Assembly: GCF_024519455.1 (NCBI RefSeq)
Contig: NZ_JALJRY010000030.1
Span: forward strand, 67,767 to 131,766
Source of the DNA: Streptomyces sp. STR69
GTDB lineage: Bacteria; Actinomycetota; Actinomycetes; Streptomycetales; Streptomycetaceae
Length of the DNA: 64,000 nt
Direction of reading: 5' to 3'
The notes below the pieces were generated by a model, which was given only the letters and a program-made list of their open reading frames with translations, did no database searches and was not told where the DNA came from. Positions 8,494-17,033 of this stretch are shown piece by piece. Made by a program: the position numbers and the translations under genes. Every line of letters begins with the position of its first letter. Position 1 is the stretch's first letter.

Positions 8494-9765
8494 GTGCACG
8501 TCACGAGACGGACCGTGATCGGCGCCACGGCCTCGGCGCTGTCAGTCCCCAACTCGGTGCGTGTCGAGGGCAGTTCGACACGCACCGGCTCGCACTGGGT
8601 GAACACCTGGACGGCGATGCCCCAGCTCACCGAGCCCGGCAACCTGCCGCCCGCACCCTTCACCGGGACCAGGTCGGTCCTGGTCGACACCACGCTCCGA
8701 CAGACGCTCCGCGTCACCACCGGAGGCCGGACGCTGCGCCTGCGCTTCTCCAACGCCTACGGCGACACCCCACTGCCACTCACCGCCGTGGTGGTGGCGC
8801 TCCCGCAGGACGGCAGGGCGGGCGCGAGCGCGATCGTGCCCGGCAGCGGCAGGCCGGTCACGTTCGCCGGACGCGGGTCGGCGACCGTCCCGGTGGGTGC
8901 CCAACTGGTCTCGGATCCAATGGACTTGGACCTGTCCGCCGCGTCCGTCCTGACGGTGACGACCTACCTGGCGACGGGCCAGCCCTCGCTCGCGCTCACC
9001 TCGCACCCGGGCTCGCGCACGACGTCGTACCTCCAGCTCGGAGACCGCGCACAGGACGAGGACCTGCCCGGTGCGACCCCGGTCGACCACTGGTATCTGC
9101 TGAGCGACGTCGAGGTGTTGGCCCCGCGCACCACCACGGCCGTGGCGATCCTGGGCGACTCGCTCACCGACGGCCGAGGCTCCACGACCAACGCCAACAA
9201 CCGCTGGCCCGACCAGCTCCACGACCGCCTCCGCGCCCACCCCGCCACCGCCGACGTAGCGATCCTGAACCAGGCGGCGGGCGGAAACCGGGTCCTCCAT
9301 GACGGCCTCGGCCCCAACGTCCTCGCCCGCCTGGACCGCGACGTCCTCTCCCGCAGCGGAGTCACTCGCCTCGTCGTCTTCGAGGGCGTCAACGACATCG
9401 GCACCGCGGACGCGACCCCCGCCGCCCAACACCAGCTCACCGAAGACCTGTTGGCCGCCTATGACCAGATCGTCGTCCGCGCCCACGCGCAGGGCATCCG
9501 CGTCTACGGCGGGACCCTGCTCCCCTTCGGCGGCAACACCTACGACGACCCGGCGGGCGAGCGCGAGCTCACCCGCCGGGCGGTCAACGCCTGGATCCGG
9601 ACGAGCGGCCACTTCGACGCGGTCATCGACTTCGACCGCGCCGTACGCGATCCGGCCGACCCCCGCCGTCTGGTGGAGTCCCTCCAGGTGGGCGACCGGC
9701 TGCATCTCAATCCGGCGGGGTACGGCGTGCTGGCCGCGACGGTCCCCGCCCGATTGCTGCGTTAG
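8494..9765 (+). CDS. secreted SGNH/GDSL hydrolase
   Basis: A 423-residue esterase. The GTG at 8494 follows a GGGGAAGGTGG ribosome-binding site; a weaker TTG at 8437 would overlap the upstream gene's stop. The N-terminus (HVTRRTVIGATASAL) looks like a short, possibly Tat-type, signal. A beta-rich N-terminal domain is followed by the SGNH core: block I AILGDSLTDGRG with nucleophile Ser223, block III GVNDIG, and block V DRLHLNPAGY with the catalytic Asp/His pair. The family deacylates sugars, polysaccharides or lipids. Its position directly behind the CBM2 esterase suggests co-transcription and removal of acyl groups from plant polysaccharide. Confidence 0.88.
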   Translation: MHVTRRTVIGATASALSVPNSVRVEGSSTRTGSHWVNTWTAMPQLTEPGNLPPAPFTGTRSVLVDTTLRQTLRVTTGGRTLRLRFSNAYGDTPLPLTAVVVALPQDGRAGASAIVPGSGRPVTFAGRGSATVPVGAQLVSDPMDLDLSAASVLTVTTYLATGQPSLALTSHPGSRTTSYLQLGDRAQDEDLPGATPVDHWYLLSDVEVLAPRTTTAVAILGDSLTDGRGSTTNANNRWPDQLHDRLRAHPATADVAILNQAAGGNRVLHDGLGPNVLARLDRDVLSRSGVTRLVVFEGVNDIGTADATPAAQHQLTEDLLAAYDQIVVRAHAQGIRVYGGTLLPFGGNTYDDPAGERELTRRAVNAWIRTSGHFDAVIDFDRAVRDPADPRRLVESLQVGDRLHLNPAGYGVLAATVPARLLR

Positions 9766-11111
9766 ACGACCGGCTCCTTCGCGGTGGCGGGGGCGGCGGA
9801 CGAACTGCCCTTCACCGAAAGGTGGTTGAAGACCAGGTTCAGCACGATCGCCGTCAGGCAGCCCGCGCTGATGCCGCTGTTCATCACCGTCTGGAACCAG
9901 TCAGGGAACTGCGTGTACACCGTCGGCACGCCGACCGGCAGCATGCCCACGGCCACCGAGACGGCGACGACGGTGAGGTTGTGGTTGTCCTTGAAGTCGA
10001 CCTGGGTCAGGGTGCGGATACCGCTCGCGGCGACCGTGCCGAACATGACCAGGCCCGCGCCGCCGAGCACCGGTGCCGGTATCGCCGCGACGACCGCGCC
10101 CAGCTTGGGCAGCAGACCGAGGACGACGAGGATGCCGCCGGCGACGGCGACGACCCAGCGGCTGCGGACCCGGGTCATGCCGACGAGGCCGACGTTCTGG
10201 GCGTACGCCGTGTACGGGAAGGTGTTGAAGACGCCGCCGAGGACGGTGGAGAGGCCGTCGGCGCGCAGGCCGTCCGCGAGGGAGCGCGGTTCGATCCTGC
10301 GGTCGGTCATCTCGCCGACCGCGATCAGGTCACCGGTCGTCTCGGTCATCGTCACCAGCGCCACCACCAGCATCGACACGATCGCCGAGGCATGGAAGGT
10401 GGGCGTACCGAAGTGGAACGGCGTGCTGATGCCGACCCAGTCGGCGTCCCCGACCCCGCTGAAGTCCGTGAACCCGAACACCACCGCGGCCACCAGCCCC
10501 ACGGCCATACCGATCAGCACCGCGATCCGGCTCAGGAACGCGGGCGCGAACCGCTGAACACCCAGGACGACCACGAGCACGAAGGCCGCGAGCGCCAGGT
10601 TCTTCGGTTCACCGAAGTCCTTCGAACCCTGGCCGCCCGCCGCCCAGTTGCCCGCCGCGGGCAGCAGCGACAGACCGATGATCAGGATCACCGTGCCGGT
10701 CACGAGCGGCGGGAAGAAGCGCAGCAGCTTGCCGAACACCGGTGCCAGGAGCGCGATGGCGAGCCCCGCGATGATCACGGAACCGTAGATCGCGGGCAGT
10801 CCGCCGCCCGTCGTACCGATCAGCACCATCGGCGACACGGCGGCGAACGTACAGCCCTGCATGATCGGCAGCCGCACCCCGAACCGCCAGAAGCCGATGC
10901 ACTGGATGAGCGTCGCGATACCGCACACCAGCAGGTCGGCGGTGATCAGATACGCCAGATCGGCGGCCGACAGCTTCATCGCCCCGCCGACGATCAGCGG
11001 AACCGCCACCGCGCCCGCGTACATCGCGAGGACATGCTGCAGCCCGAAGGCGGCCAACTGCCGTACGGGTGGGACCTCGTCGACGGGATGCACGGGTGTG
11101 GTCGCTGCCAT
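9762..11111 (-). CDS. NCS2-family xanthine/urate/uracil permease
   Basis: A 449-residue membrane transporter with about 12-14 hydrophobic segments. The ATG at 11111 is supported by CAGGAG six bases upstream; a longer frame to 11162 lacks that. Nucleobase:cation symporter-2 features include FGLQHVLAMYAG near the N-terminus and the NAT signature AQNVGLVGMTRVRSRW. The arginine-rich form of that signature is more usual in xanthine/urate than uracil carriers, so purine uptake is favoured. It overlaps the convergent SGNH gene by four bases. No purine-catabolic enzyme is adjacent. Confidence 0.88.
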   Translation of the reverse strand: MAATTPVHPVDEVPPVRQLAAFGLQHVLAMYAGAVAVPLIVGGAMKLSAADLAYLITADLLVCGIATLIQCIGFWRFGVRLPIMQGCTFAAVSPMVLIGTTGGGLPAIYGSVIIAGLAIALLAPVFGKLLRFFPPLVTGTVILIIGLSLLPAAGNWAAGGQGSKDFGEPKNLALAAFVLVVVLGVQRFAPAFLSRIAVLIGMAVGLVAAVVFGFTDFSGVGDADWVGISTPFHFGTPTFHASAIVSMLVVALVTMTETTGDLIAVGEMTDRRIEPRSLADGLRADGLSTVLGGVFNTFPYTAYAQNVGLVGMTRVRSRWVVAVAGGILVVLGLLPKLGAVVAAIPAPVLGGAGLVMFGTVAASGIRTLTQVDFKDNHNLTVVAVSVAVGMLPVGVPTVYTQFPDWFQTVMNSGISAGCLTAIVLNLVFNHLSVKGSSSAAPATAKEPVV

Positions 11112-11241
11112 GGGCACTCCTGAGCGGCGGAGAGGGAGGGAGGCGGGGAGGGGGAGAAACATGTGGACAGCACGAGACCGTAAGCGCCTTGAACAGTTTG
11201 TTGATTTCTGAGTTGTTGCCGCCGTGTGTCATGCCCATCCG

Positions 11242-12588
11242 CTAGGCGCGCGACGCGCGCACCGCCTCCCGAAGAGCCTCCCAGCCAGGCAGTTTGACCA
11301 CGCCGCCACGCCCGAGCGAGGCCCCCAGCTCCGCCTCGGCCCGCTCGATGGCCTCCCAGCCGGCCCACTCGACCGGCTTGACCCCCTCGGCACGCAGCGC
11401 GAGGAGGGGGTCCTCCGAGGCTTCGTGCCGTACGAGCATGGGGGCGTCCTCCAGCAGGGACGTCACCGTCTCCTTGGCGTCCGGGCGGTTGGTGCCGATG
11501 ACACCGGTCGGGCCCCGCTTGATCCAGCCGGCCACGTACTCGCCGGGCGCGGGCATCCCCTCACGCAGGACGCGGCCGGCCCGGTGCGGCACGACGCCGA
11601 GCTCGGCGTCGAACGGCAGCCCGTCCAGCGGCACCCCGCGATAGCCCACCGAACGCAGCACCAACTGCGCCTCGATGTCCTCCAGTTGACCCGTGCCGCG
11701 CACCCCGCCGTGCCCGTCCGGCGCGGTCCGTTCGAAGCGCACCGCGCCCACCCGCCCCGCGTCGGCGAGGAGTTCGACGGGACGGAGGAAGAAGCGGAGG
11801 CGGATACGGCGTGCGGCGCCCGAGGGAGGCAGGGTCGCCCAGTTGCGCAGCGTCTCCACGTTGCGGCGTTGCGCGGCGGGCAGGGCGGCGGGGTCAAGAC
11901 AGTCCGGGTCGAGCGCCAACTCGGCGGGATCCACGGTCACTTCGGTGTCCGGCAGGCCGCCCAGTTCGCGCAGCTCCTTGGTGGTGAAGCGGGCCTGCGA
12001 AGGGCCGCGCCGGCCCACCATGTGGATGTCCGACACCCCGCTCGCGGCCAGCGCGGTGAGCGCCGCCTGCGGTATGTCGGTGCGGCTCAGCTCGGCCGCG
12101 CCGCGCGCCAGCATCCGCGTGACGTCCACCGCGACATTGCCCACGCCGATGACGACGGCCGAGCGCGCGCCGAGCACGAAACCGCCGGCGGCGGAGTCCG
12201 GATGGGCGCTGTACCAGGACACGAACTCGGTGGCCGACCAGCTGCCCGGCAGCTCCTCGCCGGGAATCCCCAGGTGGCGGTCGGTGGCGGCACCCACGCA
12301 GTACACGACCGCGTCGTACAGCTCCCGCAGCCGCGCGGTGGCCAGTCCGCCGGGCCCCACCGCCACCCCGCCCAGGAACCGCACCCGCTCGTGCTCCAGT
12401 ACCGTCCGCAGATTGTTCTGCAGCGACTTGATCTTCTCGTGGTCCGGCGCCACGCCGTAGCGCACCAGACCGTACGGGCACGGGAGCCGGTCCAGGACGT
12501 CGACCAGCGCTCCGGGCTCGCGCTGGACCAGGCTCTGGGCGGTATAGACCCCGCTCGGCCCGGAACCGACCACGGCGACACGCAGCAC
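11242..12588 (-). CDS. ferredoxin/adrenodoxin-type NADP+ reductase (FprA-like)
   Basis: A 448-residue flavoenzyme that would pass electrons between NADPH and ferredoxins, for example to supply cytochromes P450. It shows the FAD Rossmann motif VVGSGPSGVYTAQ at the N-terminus, the CPYGLVRYGVAPDH motif of adrenodoxin reductases, the NADP-binding GVGNVAVDVTRML, the VGRRGPSQARFT segment and the C-terminal GWIKRGPTGVIGTNR. The GTG at 12588 is chosen because GAGGAG lies seven bases upstream; the in-frame GTG at 12603 overlaps that site. No ferredoxin or P450 gene is nearby, so partners are encoded elsewhere. Confidence 0.9.
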   Translation of the reverse strand: MLRVAVVGSGPSGVYTAQSLVQREPGALVDVLDRLPCPYGLVRYGVAPDHEKIKSLQNNLRTVLEHERVRFLGGVAVGPGGLATARLRELYDAVVYCVGAATDRHLGIPGEELPGSWSATEFVSWYSAHPDSAAGGFVLGARSAVVIGVGNVAVDVTRMLARGAAELSRTDIPQAALTALAASGVSDIHMVGRRGPSQARFTTKELRELGGLPDTEVTVDPAELALDPDCLDPAALPAAQRRNVETLRNWATLPPSGAARRIRLRFFLRPVELLADAGRVGAVRFERTAPDGHGGVRGTGQLEDIEAQLVLRSVGYRGVPLDGLPFDAELGVVPHRAGRVLREGMPAPGEYVAGWIKRGPTGVIGTNRPDAKETVTSLLEDAPMLVRHEASEDPLLALRAEGVKPVEWAGWEAIERAEAELGASLGRGGVVKLPGWEALREAVRASRA

Positions 12589-12761
12589 GGCGGAACTCCT
12601 CACCCGTCAGGCACGCAGGAGATCGCTGACTCGCCAGACCGCTGGCAACTCCAGGGTCCCACCACCGGGGCTCCGCTGACAGGGTGCCGTGCGTACCCGT
12701 ACGAGACGGGGGCGCGCGTGTCCGTTCGTATGGAATGTGATCATGCGGTTACGTTGCGTGT

Positions 12762-13292
12762 GTGCTAGAAGCATCCTTTGTTAATCTTTCCGATCGCTGC
12801 CCGGAGGACGGCGCGGTGTCCGTGTGGCCCGCGTGGGAAGTGCAGGAGCACGCCGGAGCCACCTCGTGGTTCCACGTCCGGCTGGCCTTCACTGACGGCG
12901 CCCGGGTCGACGCACTCGCCGTGGTCTCCGACCGGGGCGTCTCCGTCGAGGACGTACGGGCCCAACCGGCTCTGTCCCTCGACGACTTGACGGTGCTCGC
13001 CGACTGGATCGAGGGACCGCTCTTCGAAGCGTGCGGCCTCGAACCGGGGCACGTGTACGAGGGGGAGGAGGGAGCGGAGCCGGGTGGAGCGCGCCGGGCC
13101 CGGCCGCCCTGGCCGCGCGGCATCGAGGGGCGGTGGCTGGTCGCCCAGGAGTACCGCGCCGCACAGGAGGAGGGTGTCGATCCCGTCCTCGCGGTGATGT
13201 GCGCGACCGGACACAGCCGACGCCGCTCGCTCCGACTCATCTCCCAGGCGCGCGACGCGGGCTATCTGACACCTCGTCATGCGAGGCGTTGA
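12762..13292 (+). CDS. DUF6214 family protein
   Basis: A 176-residue soluble protein with an acidic N-terminal half (WPAWEVQEHAG, FHVRLAFTDGARVDALAVVSD) and a basic C-terminal helix region (GHSRRRSLRLISQARDAGYLTPRHARR). It matches a Streptomyces family of unknown function often listed as DUF6214; the tail could form a DNA-binding-like helical unit, which is only inference. There is no ribosome-binding site; a TACGTT -10-like hexamer at 12750-12755 would place transcription close to the GTG, consistent with a leaderless message. Its 3' end overlaps the convergent TetR gene by 56 bp. Confidence 0.65.
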   Translation: MLEASFVNLSDRCPEDGAVSVWPAWEVQEHAGATSWFHVRLAFTDGARVDALAVVSDRGVSVEDVRAQPALSLDDLTVLADWIEGPLFEACGLEPGHVYEGEEGAEPGGARRARPPWPRGIEGRWLVAQEYRAAQEEGVDPVLAVMCATGHSRRRSLRLISQARDAGYLTPRHARR

Positions 13293-14025
13293 GCCGGTGA
13301 GTTGGAGTCGACGAGTTGGGGCGACGGCTGGGCTGGGCGTCGGAAGGCTCCCCGTTGTGCTCTTCCGCGGACCGGTCGTCCGTCGCGAAGAACCGTGAGA
13401 GGTCCGTGTCGGCCGCCGAGCGCGGTGTGCCGGCCTCGGGCGGGATCCCCAACTCCCAGTCGAGCCCGTACCGTTCGAACAACTCGGTGCGCAGCACCGG
13501 GATCGGCATCGGTACCCCGGGCACCAGCGCCGCGTAGACCGCGCCCATGAGGAGGGCCCGCAGCATCGGGTAGTCGGACGGGTTGTTCCCCGACCTGTAC
13601 CGCGCGATCGTCTCCCCGAGCAGTTCGGCCAGGCGTCGCTGCTCCGGGCACTGCACGAAGCCCTCACCCTGGAGCAGCCCCGCCATGTGCTGGCGCATCA
13701 GCACGGGCCGGTCGTGCGCGAGGCCCAGGATCGCGTCGATGGCCCGCGCCATGCGCTCCCGCTCGTCGGTGGTGCGCGGCTCGCGCTCCAGCGCTTCTTC
13801 CAGCGTCCGGTGCATCAGCCGGTGCACGGCGGACTGCACGAGCTGGCGTTTTCCTGGGAAGTAGTACGACACCAGTCCGCGCGCCGAACCGGCCCGGTCC
13901 GCGATGTCACCCAAGGTCGTGGCCTCGAAGCCGCGCTCACCGACCAGCTCGACCGCAGCCTGCAGAAGCCGCTCCCGGGAACGCCGTCGCAACTCTTCAT
14001 TGACCGAGGCGCTTCGCGGGGACAT
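13237..14025 (-). CDS. TetR/AcrR-family transcriptional regulator
   Basis: A 262-residue repressor-type protein. The N-terminal helix-turn-helix (RERLLQAAVELVGERGFEATTLGDIADRAGSARGLVSYYFPGKRQL, about residues 16-60) is standard TetR. The C-terminal ligand domain is unassigned and ends in a Ser/Pro/Arg-rich tail of about 45 residues that looks disordered. CAGGAG precedes the ATG. An imperfect palindrome at 14040-14060 overlaps its promoter, so autoregulation is likely. No divergent target gene is immediately adjacent, so the regulon is unknown. Confidence 0.88.
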   Translation of the reverse strand: MSPRSASVNEELRRRSRERLLQAAVELVGERGFEATTLGDIADRAGSARGLVSYYFPGKRQLVQSAVHRLMHRTLEEALEREPRTTDERERMARAIDAILGLAHDRPVLMRQHMAGLLQGEGFVQCPEQRRLAELLGETIARYRSGNNPSDYPMLRALLMGAVYAALVPGVPMPIPVLRTELFERYGLDWELGIPPEAGTPRSAADTDLSRFFATDDRSAEEHNGEPSDAQPSRRPNSSTPTHRLNASHDEVSDSPRRAPGR

Positions 14026-14039
14026 GCTGTAACTCCTGC

Positions 14040-14060
14040 GTTGACTGGCTATCAGCCAAC
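14040..14060. promoter_or_regulatory. TetR operator candidate
   Basis: GTTGACTG and CAGCCAAC are inverted arms (7 of 8 matched) around GCTAT. A minus-strand TATAGT -10 candidate (14059-14064) overlaps the right edge. The site lies 15 bp upstream of the TetR start, as expected for self-repression. Confidence 0.5.
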
Positions 14061-14286
14061 TATACTCAGGGCGTACGGGTCCCCATCGCGGGGGCCCGGC
14101 GAATGCTGCCGTCCGTCTGGGGCGACGCGGGGGATCGTCTCAGGCGGGCGGCTCCTTTTCACCCCAATGGTTACCTGGGGCGACCTTTGGCCGGGCGTCC
14201 GGCGCCGCCTTCTCGCACATCTGTCGCACGGCACGTGATCCGTCCCTAGAGTGGGCACGGGTGACGAGCCGAGGAGGCGCACGGGC

Positions 14287-14535
14287 ATGGACCAGGACCA
14301 GCAGATTTTCGCGCGGATCAACGAGATGGTCGACGACGAGCGCAAGCTCCGGGAGGCCCTGGCCTCCGGCACGATCGACAGCAGCACGGAGCACCAGCGC
14401 CTCGGCCAGTTGGAACGCGAACTCGACCAGTGCTGGGACCTGTTGAGGCAGCGCCGCGCCAAGGTGGAGTTCGGCGAGAACCCGGACGAGGCGCGGGTGC
14501 GCCCGGAGTCCGAGGTGGAGGGGTATCAGGGGTGA
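14287..14535 (+). CDS. DUF2630 family protein
   Basis: An 82-residue, highly charged, helical protein (ARINEMVDDERKLREAL, LERELDQCWDLLRQRRAK) that fits the small actinobacterial DUF2630 family of unknown function. Heptad-like spacing of Leu residues suggests a helical hairpin. GAGGAGG stands ahead of the ATG at 14287, which is preferred to the in-frame GTG at 14251. It is single and converges on the HAD hydrolase gene. Confidence 0.8.
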   Translation: MDQDQQIFARINEMVDDERKLREALASGTIDSSTEHQRLGQLERELDQCWDLLRQRRAKVEFGENPDEARVRPESEVEGYQG

Positions 14536-14593
14536 CTTTGGGGGCGGGCTGCGGGGGCCGACCCTTGGGCTGGGGCCGGAGGTCGGCCTCGGC

Positions 14594-15289
14594 TCAGCCC
14601 TGACCGACCAGGTCGAGCACGGGGCGCAGGGCGTCCGGCCGTTCGGTCACCGGGCGGTGGTCCACGAAGTGCACCCCGCAGCCCAGGGCCGCCGCCCCGC
14701 CGTCCGAGCGTCGCTCGTCGCCGACCATCAGTACATCCTTCGGGTCGGCCCCGAGCGCCTCGCAGGCGACCGCGAACAGCCGCGGGTCCGGCTTCTGAAC
14801 GCCGTGTTCGTACGACAGCACGTACGTGTCCACGTAGGTGTCGAGGCCGTGCTCGCGGAACACCGGCCGCAGATCCCAGCCGATGTTGCTCACCACGCCC
14901 ACGCCGATGCCACGCTCGCGCAGTGTCCGCAGCACGACTTCCGCGTCCGGGTACGGCGTCCAGGCGGCCGGCGTCATGTGCCGGTCGTACAGCGCGTCGT
15001 GCAACGCCGGGTCGGGGAGCGGGACTTGGCGGGAGACGCCGGTGTACGCGGCCCGGTGCAGTTCCGCGCTCTGGTCCCGGATCGCCCACATCTCGGCGAA
15101 CTCCGCGGGCAGCCGCTCCGGCTGCGCCCCACCCGGCATCGCCCCCGCCGACTCCAGCGCCCGCGCCGCCTCGGCCAACTCCGGCTCGGGCAGCGCGATC
15201 CCGGTCTCCCGCAGTACGGCACGCAGCCAGGACTCGGTGGACTCGATACGGAAGAGGGTTCCGGAGAAGTCGAAGAGGACGGCACTCAT
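14594..15289 (-). CDS. HAD-family hydrolase
   Basis: A 231-residue cytoplasmic phosphatase-like enzyme. HAD motif I is at the N-terminus (VLFDFSGTLF; the usual second Asp of DxD is Ser, so the general acid position is altered: DFS). Motif II is VVSNIG, motif III is the Lys of QKPDPRLF, and motif IV is VGDERRSDGGAA. The cap domain is helical. The substitution in motif I (D-F-S) is found in some HAD groups, including dehalogenases and phosphonatases, so simple phosphatase activity should not be assumed. It lies 21 bp before the PAP2 gene's stop region on the same strand. Confidence 0.85.
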   Translation of the reverse strand: MSAVLFDFSGTLFRIESTESWLRAVLRETGIALPEPELAEAARALESAGAMPGGAQPERLPAEFAEMWAIRDQSAELHRAAYTGVSRQVPLPDPALHDALYDRHMTPAAWTPYPDAEVVLRTLRERGIGVGVVSNIGWDLRPVFREHGLDTYVDTYVLSYEHGVQKPDPRLFAVACEALGADPKDVLMVGDERRSDGGAAALGCGVHFVDHRPVTERPDALRPVLDLVGQG

Positions 15290-15310
15290 GCGGTGATCTT
15301 ACTCAGCCGT

Positions 15311-15961
15311 TCACACCCACCGCCGTTCGTACCCTCCGACAGCCACTGCCACCACGAACGCCCCCAGAACCCAGCCGCCCAACACGTCCGACGGCCAGTG
15401 CACACCCAGCCACACACGGGTCAGTCCCACACCCGCCACGGAGATCACGGCCAGAGTCACGGCCGTACGCCACACGGCACGTCCGGCGTCGTAGCGGTGG
15501 AGCAGCCACAGGAGGAGGCCGCAGACCACGGTGGCGGTCATGGCGTGGCCCGAAGGGAAGGCCGCGTAGTGGGCGGAGTCGACGGGGTCGGGCCACACCG
15601 GGCGGGGGCGGTCGACCAGTGCCTTCAGGGTCTGCTGCAGCAGTGTGCCAAGCGCACATGTAGCCGCCAGCCATAGTGCCGTCCACCATGCGGAACGCCG
15701 CCACACCAGCCACACCATGGTGGCCGCACATACAAGGCGCAGGGTGAGAGGGTCCCAGACCCAGTCCGTCAGGATGCGGCACACCTGCGTCACCCTGTGG
15801 TCCTCGACCGCCCAACGGTGCGTCGTTACGGCGATCCGGCTGTCGAGGTCGATCAGCGGACGCCACTCCACCGCGACCAGGGTGAGAAGCAGCGTGGAGC
15901 ACAGGGCCAGGGCCAGGGCGACGGTGGTGTGCCGGTGGGTCGGGCGGGACGGACAGTGCAT
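15311..15961 (-). CDS. PAP2-family membrane phosphatase
   Basis: A 216-residue integral membrane protein with about five or six hydrophobic segments. The PAP2 phosphatase signature is complete: KALVDRPRP, then PSGHAMTA, then GLTRVWLGVHWPSDVLGG with the catalytic His/Asp. Such enzymes remove phosphate from lipid phosphates such as undecaprenyl pyrophosphate or phosphatidic acid. The ATG at 15961 is chosen because it begins the first hydrophobic region and lies 29 bp after the M56 peptidase gene, suggesting one transcript. Longer in-frame extensions upstream overlap that gene and carry no family sequence. Confidence 0.88.
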   Translation of the reverse strand: MHCPSRPTHRHTTVALALALCSTLLLTLVAVEWRPLIDLDSRIAVTTHRWAVEDHRVTQVCRILTDWVWDPLTLRLVCAATMVWLVWRRSAWWTALWLAATCALGTLLQQTLKALVDRPRPVWPDPVDSAHYAAFPSGHAMTATVVCGLLLWLLHRYDAGRAVWRTAVTLAVISVAGVGLTRVWLGVHWPSDVLGGWVLGAFVVAVAVGGYERRWV

Positions 15962-15990
15962 ACAACGATCCTCGCCGATCCATGCCGATC

Positions 15991-16926
15991 TCAGCCGAGC
16001 GCCCGCAGCCCCGGTACGAAGGCCACCAGCACCGGAATCACCGGCACCAGCGCCGCCGTGGCGGTCAGTCCCAGGCGGCGCGTCGGCGTGAGCCGGTCCT
16101 GAGGTGTGAGCAACCGGTGCACCCGCTGCGGGACATGGGCATGCGGGGTCGGGCACGGCCCGAACACCCCACGGTCCTCGTTGAGTTCGACGAGTGCGAG
16201 CGCGGTCGTGAGGCGGCCGAAGCGGCGGGAGGCCATGTCGTCTGCGGCGAGTTCGACCAGGCGGTGCATCTCGTCCCGGAACGCGGCGAACACCGGAACC
16301 TGCGGGAACCCCGTCGCCAACGCGGCCGAACAGTGCAGCAACCAGTCGTGCCGGGCCTGTGCGTGCCCCTGCTCGTGGGCGAGCAGGGAGTCCAGCTGCC
16401 GTCCCTTGAGTCGGCGCAACGCGGCTGTGGTGATGACCAGTTGAGGCGCGGGGCCGGACATCCACCACGCGTCCGGCCGCTCGCCCTCCAGTACGACCAG
16501 GGGCTCGGCGCCCGGCTCCTCGCCGGGCAACAGCGGTGCGCGGACGAGGAGTTCGGCCCTCCGCCGCCGACGGCGCGACCGGGCCCGTACGACCTCACGG
16601 ACCAGCATCGCCACCGTCCACGCCCCGCCGCACGCGAGGGCCACCGCGGTCGCCGCGGCCCAAGGCCCGGTGGTCACAAGGGGATAGGCGTCCAGAACGG
16701 CGTGCGGGGCGTTGGCGAAGACGTGGCCGCGCACCGCCTGCCACGCGGCGGCGGCGCTCAACGTCATCGACAGGGCGCAGCACAGGAGGACGGCCGCCAC
16801 GACGCACTGCCACACCCACAGCGCGAGCACCGGCTCGTGGTCCGGCCAGTCGGCCCGGGCGAGCAGCCGTGGGGCGACGACGGCGGCCAAGGCGCCGAGC
16901 AGCAACAGTGCCGCGGGGACCATCAT
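15991..16926 (-). CDS. M56-family membrane metallopeptidase (BlaR1-like)
   Basis: A 311-residue membrane protein with an N-terminal helix pair, a cytoplasmic loop with a polybasic run (SRRRRRRAE), the zinc-protease motif HEQGH at residues 184-188, and C-terminal hydrophobic segments. M56 members include the beta-lactam sensor-protease BlaR1. Unlike classic Bla/Mec operons, no BlaI-type winged-helix repressor and no extracellular penicillin-sensor domain are visible here. It is followed by PAP2 and preceded by DUF5134 on the same strand. Signal and substrate are unknown. Confidence 0.82.
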   Translation of the reverse strand: MMVPAALLLLGALAAVVAPRLLARADWPDHEPVLALWVWQCVVAAVLLCCALSMTLSAAAAWQAVRGHVFANAPHAVLDAYPLVTTGPWAAATAVALACGGAWTVAMLVREVVRARSRRRRRRAELLVRAPLLPGEEPGAEPLVVLEGERPDAWWMSGPAPQLVITTAALRRLKGRQLDSLLAHEQGHAQARHDWLLHCSAALATGFPQVPVFAAFRDEMHRLVELAADDMASRRFGRLTTALALVELNEDRGVFGPCPTPHAHVPQRVHRLLTPQDRLTPTRRLGLTATAALVPVIPVLVAFVPGLRALG

Positions 16927-17033
16927 GGGAGCACCCTATGAGCGCCGCGGTGATCAGGGGTACGGCTTGTTACGGCAAAGTGACGCAGACCACGATTTCG
17001 TACAGTGCCCCGGATTCCTGGATTCCCGGATCC

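Noticed and set aside
15991..16926. A complete BlaR/BlaI beta-lactam sensing system
   Set aside because: No BlaI-like gene, penicillin-binding sensor domain or beta-lactamase is present.
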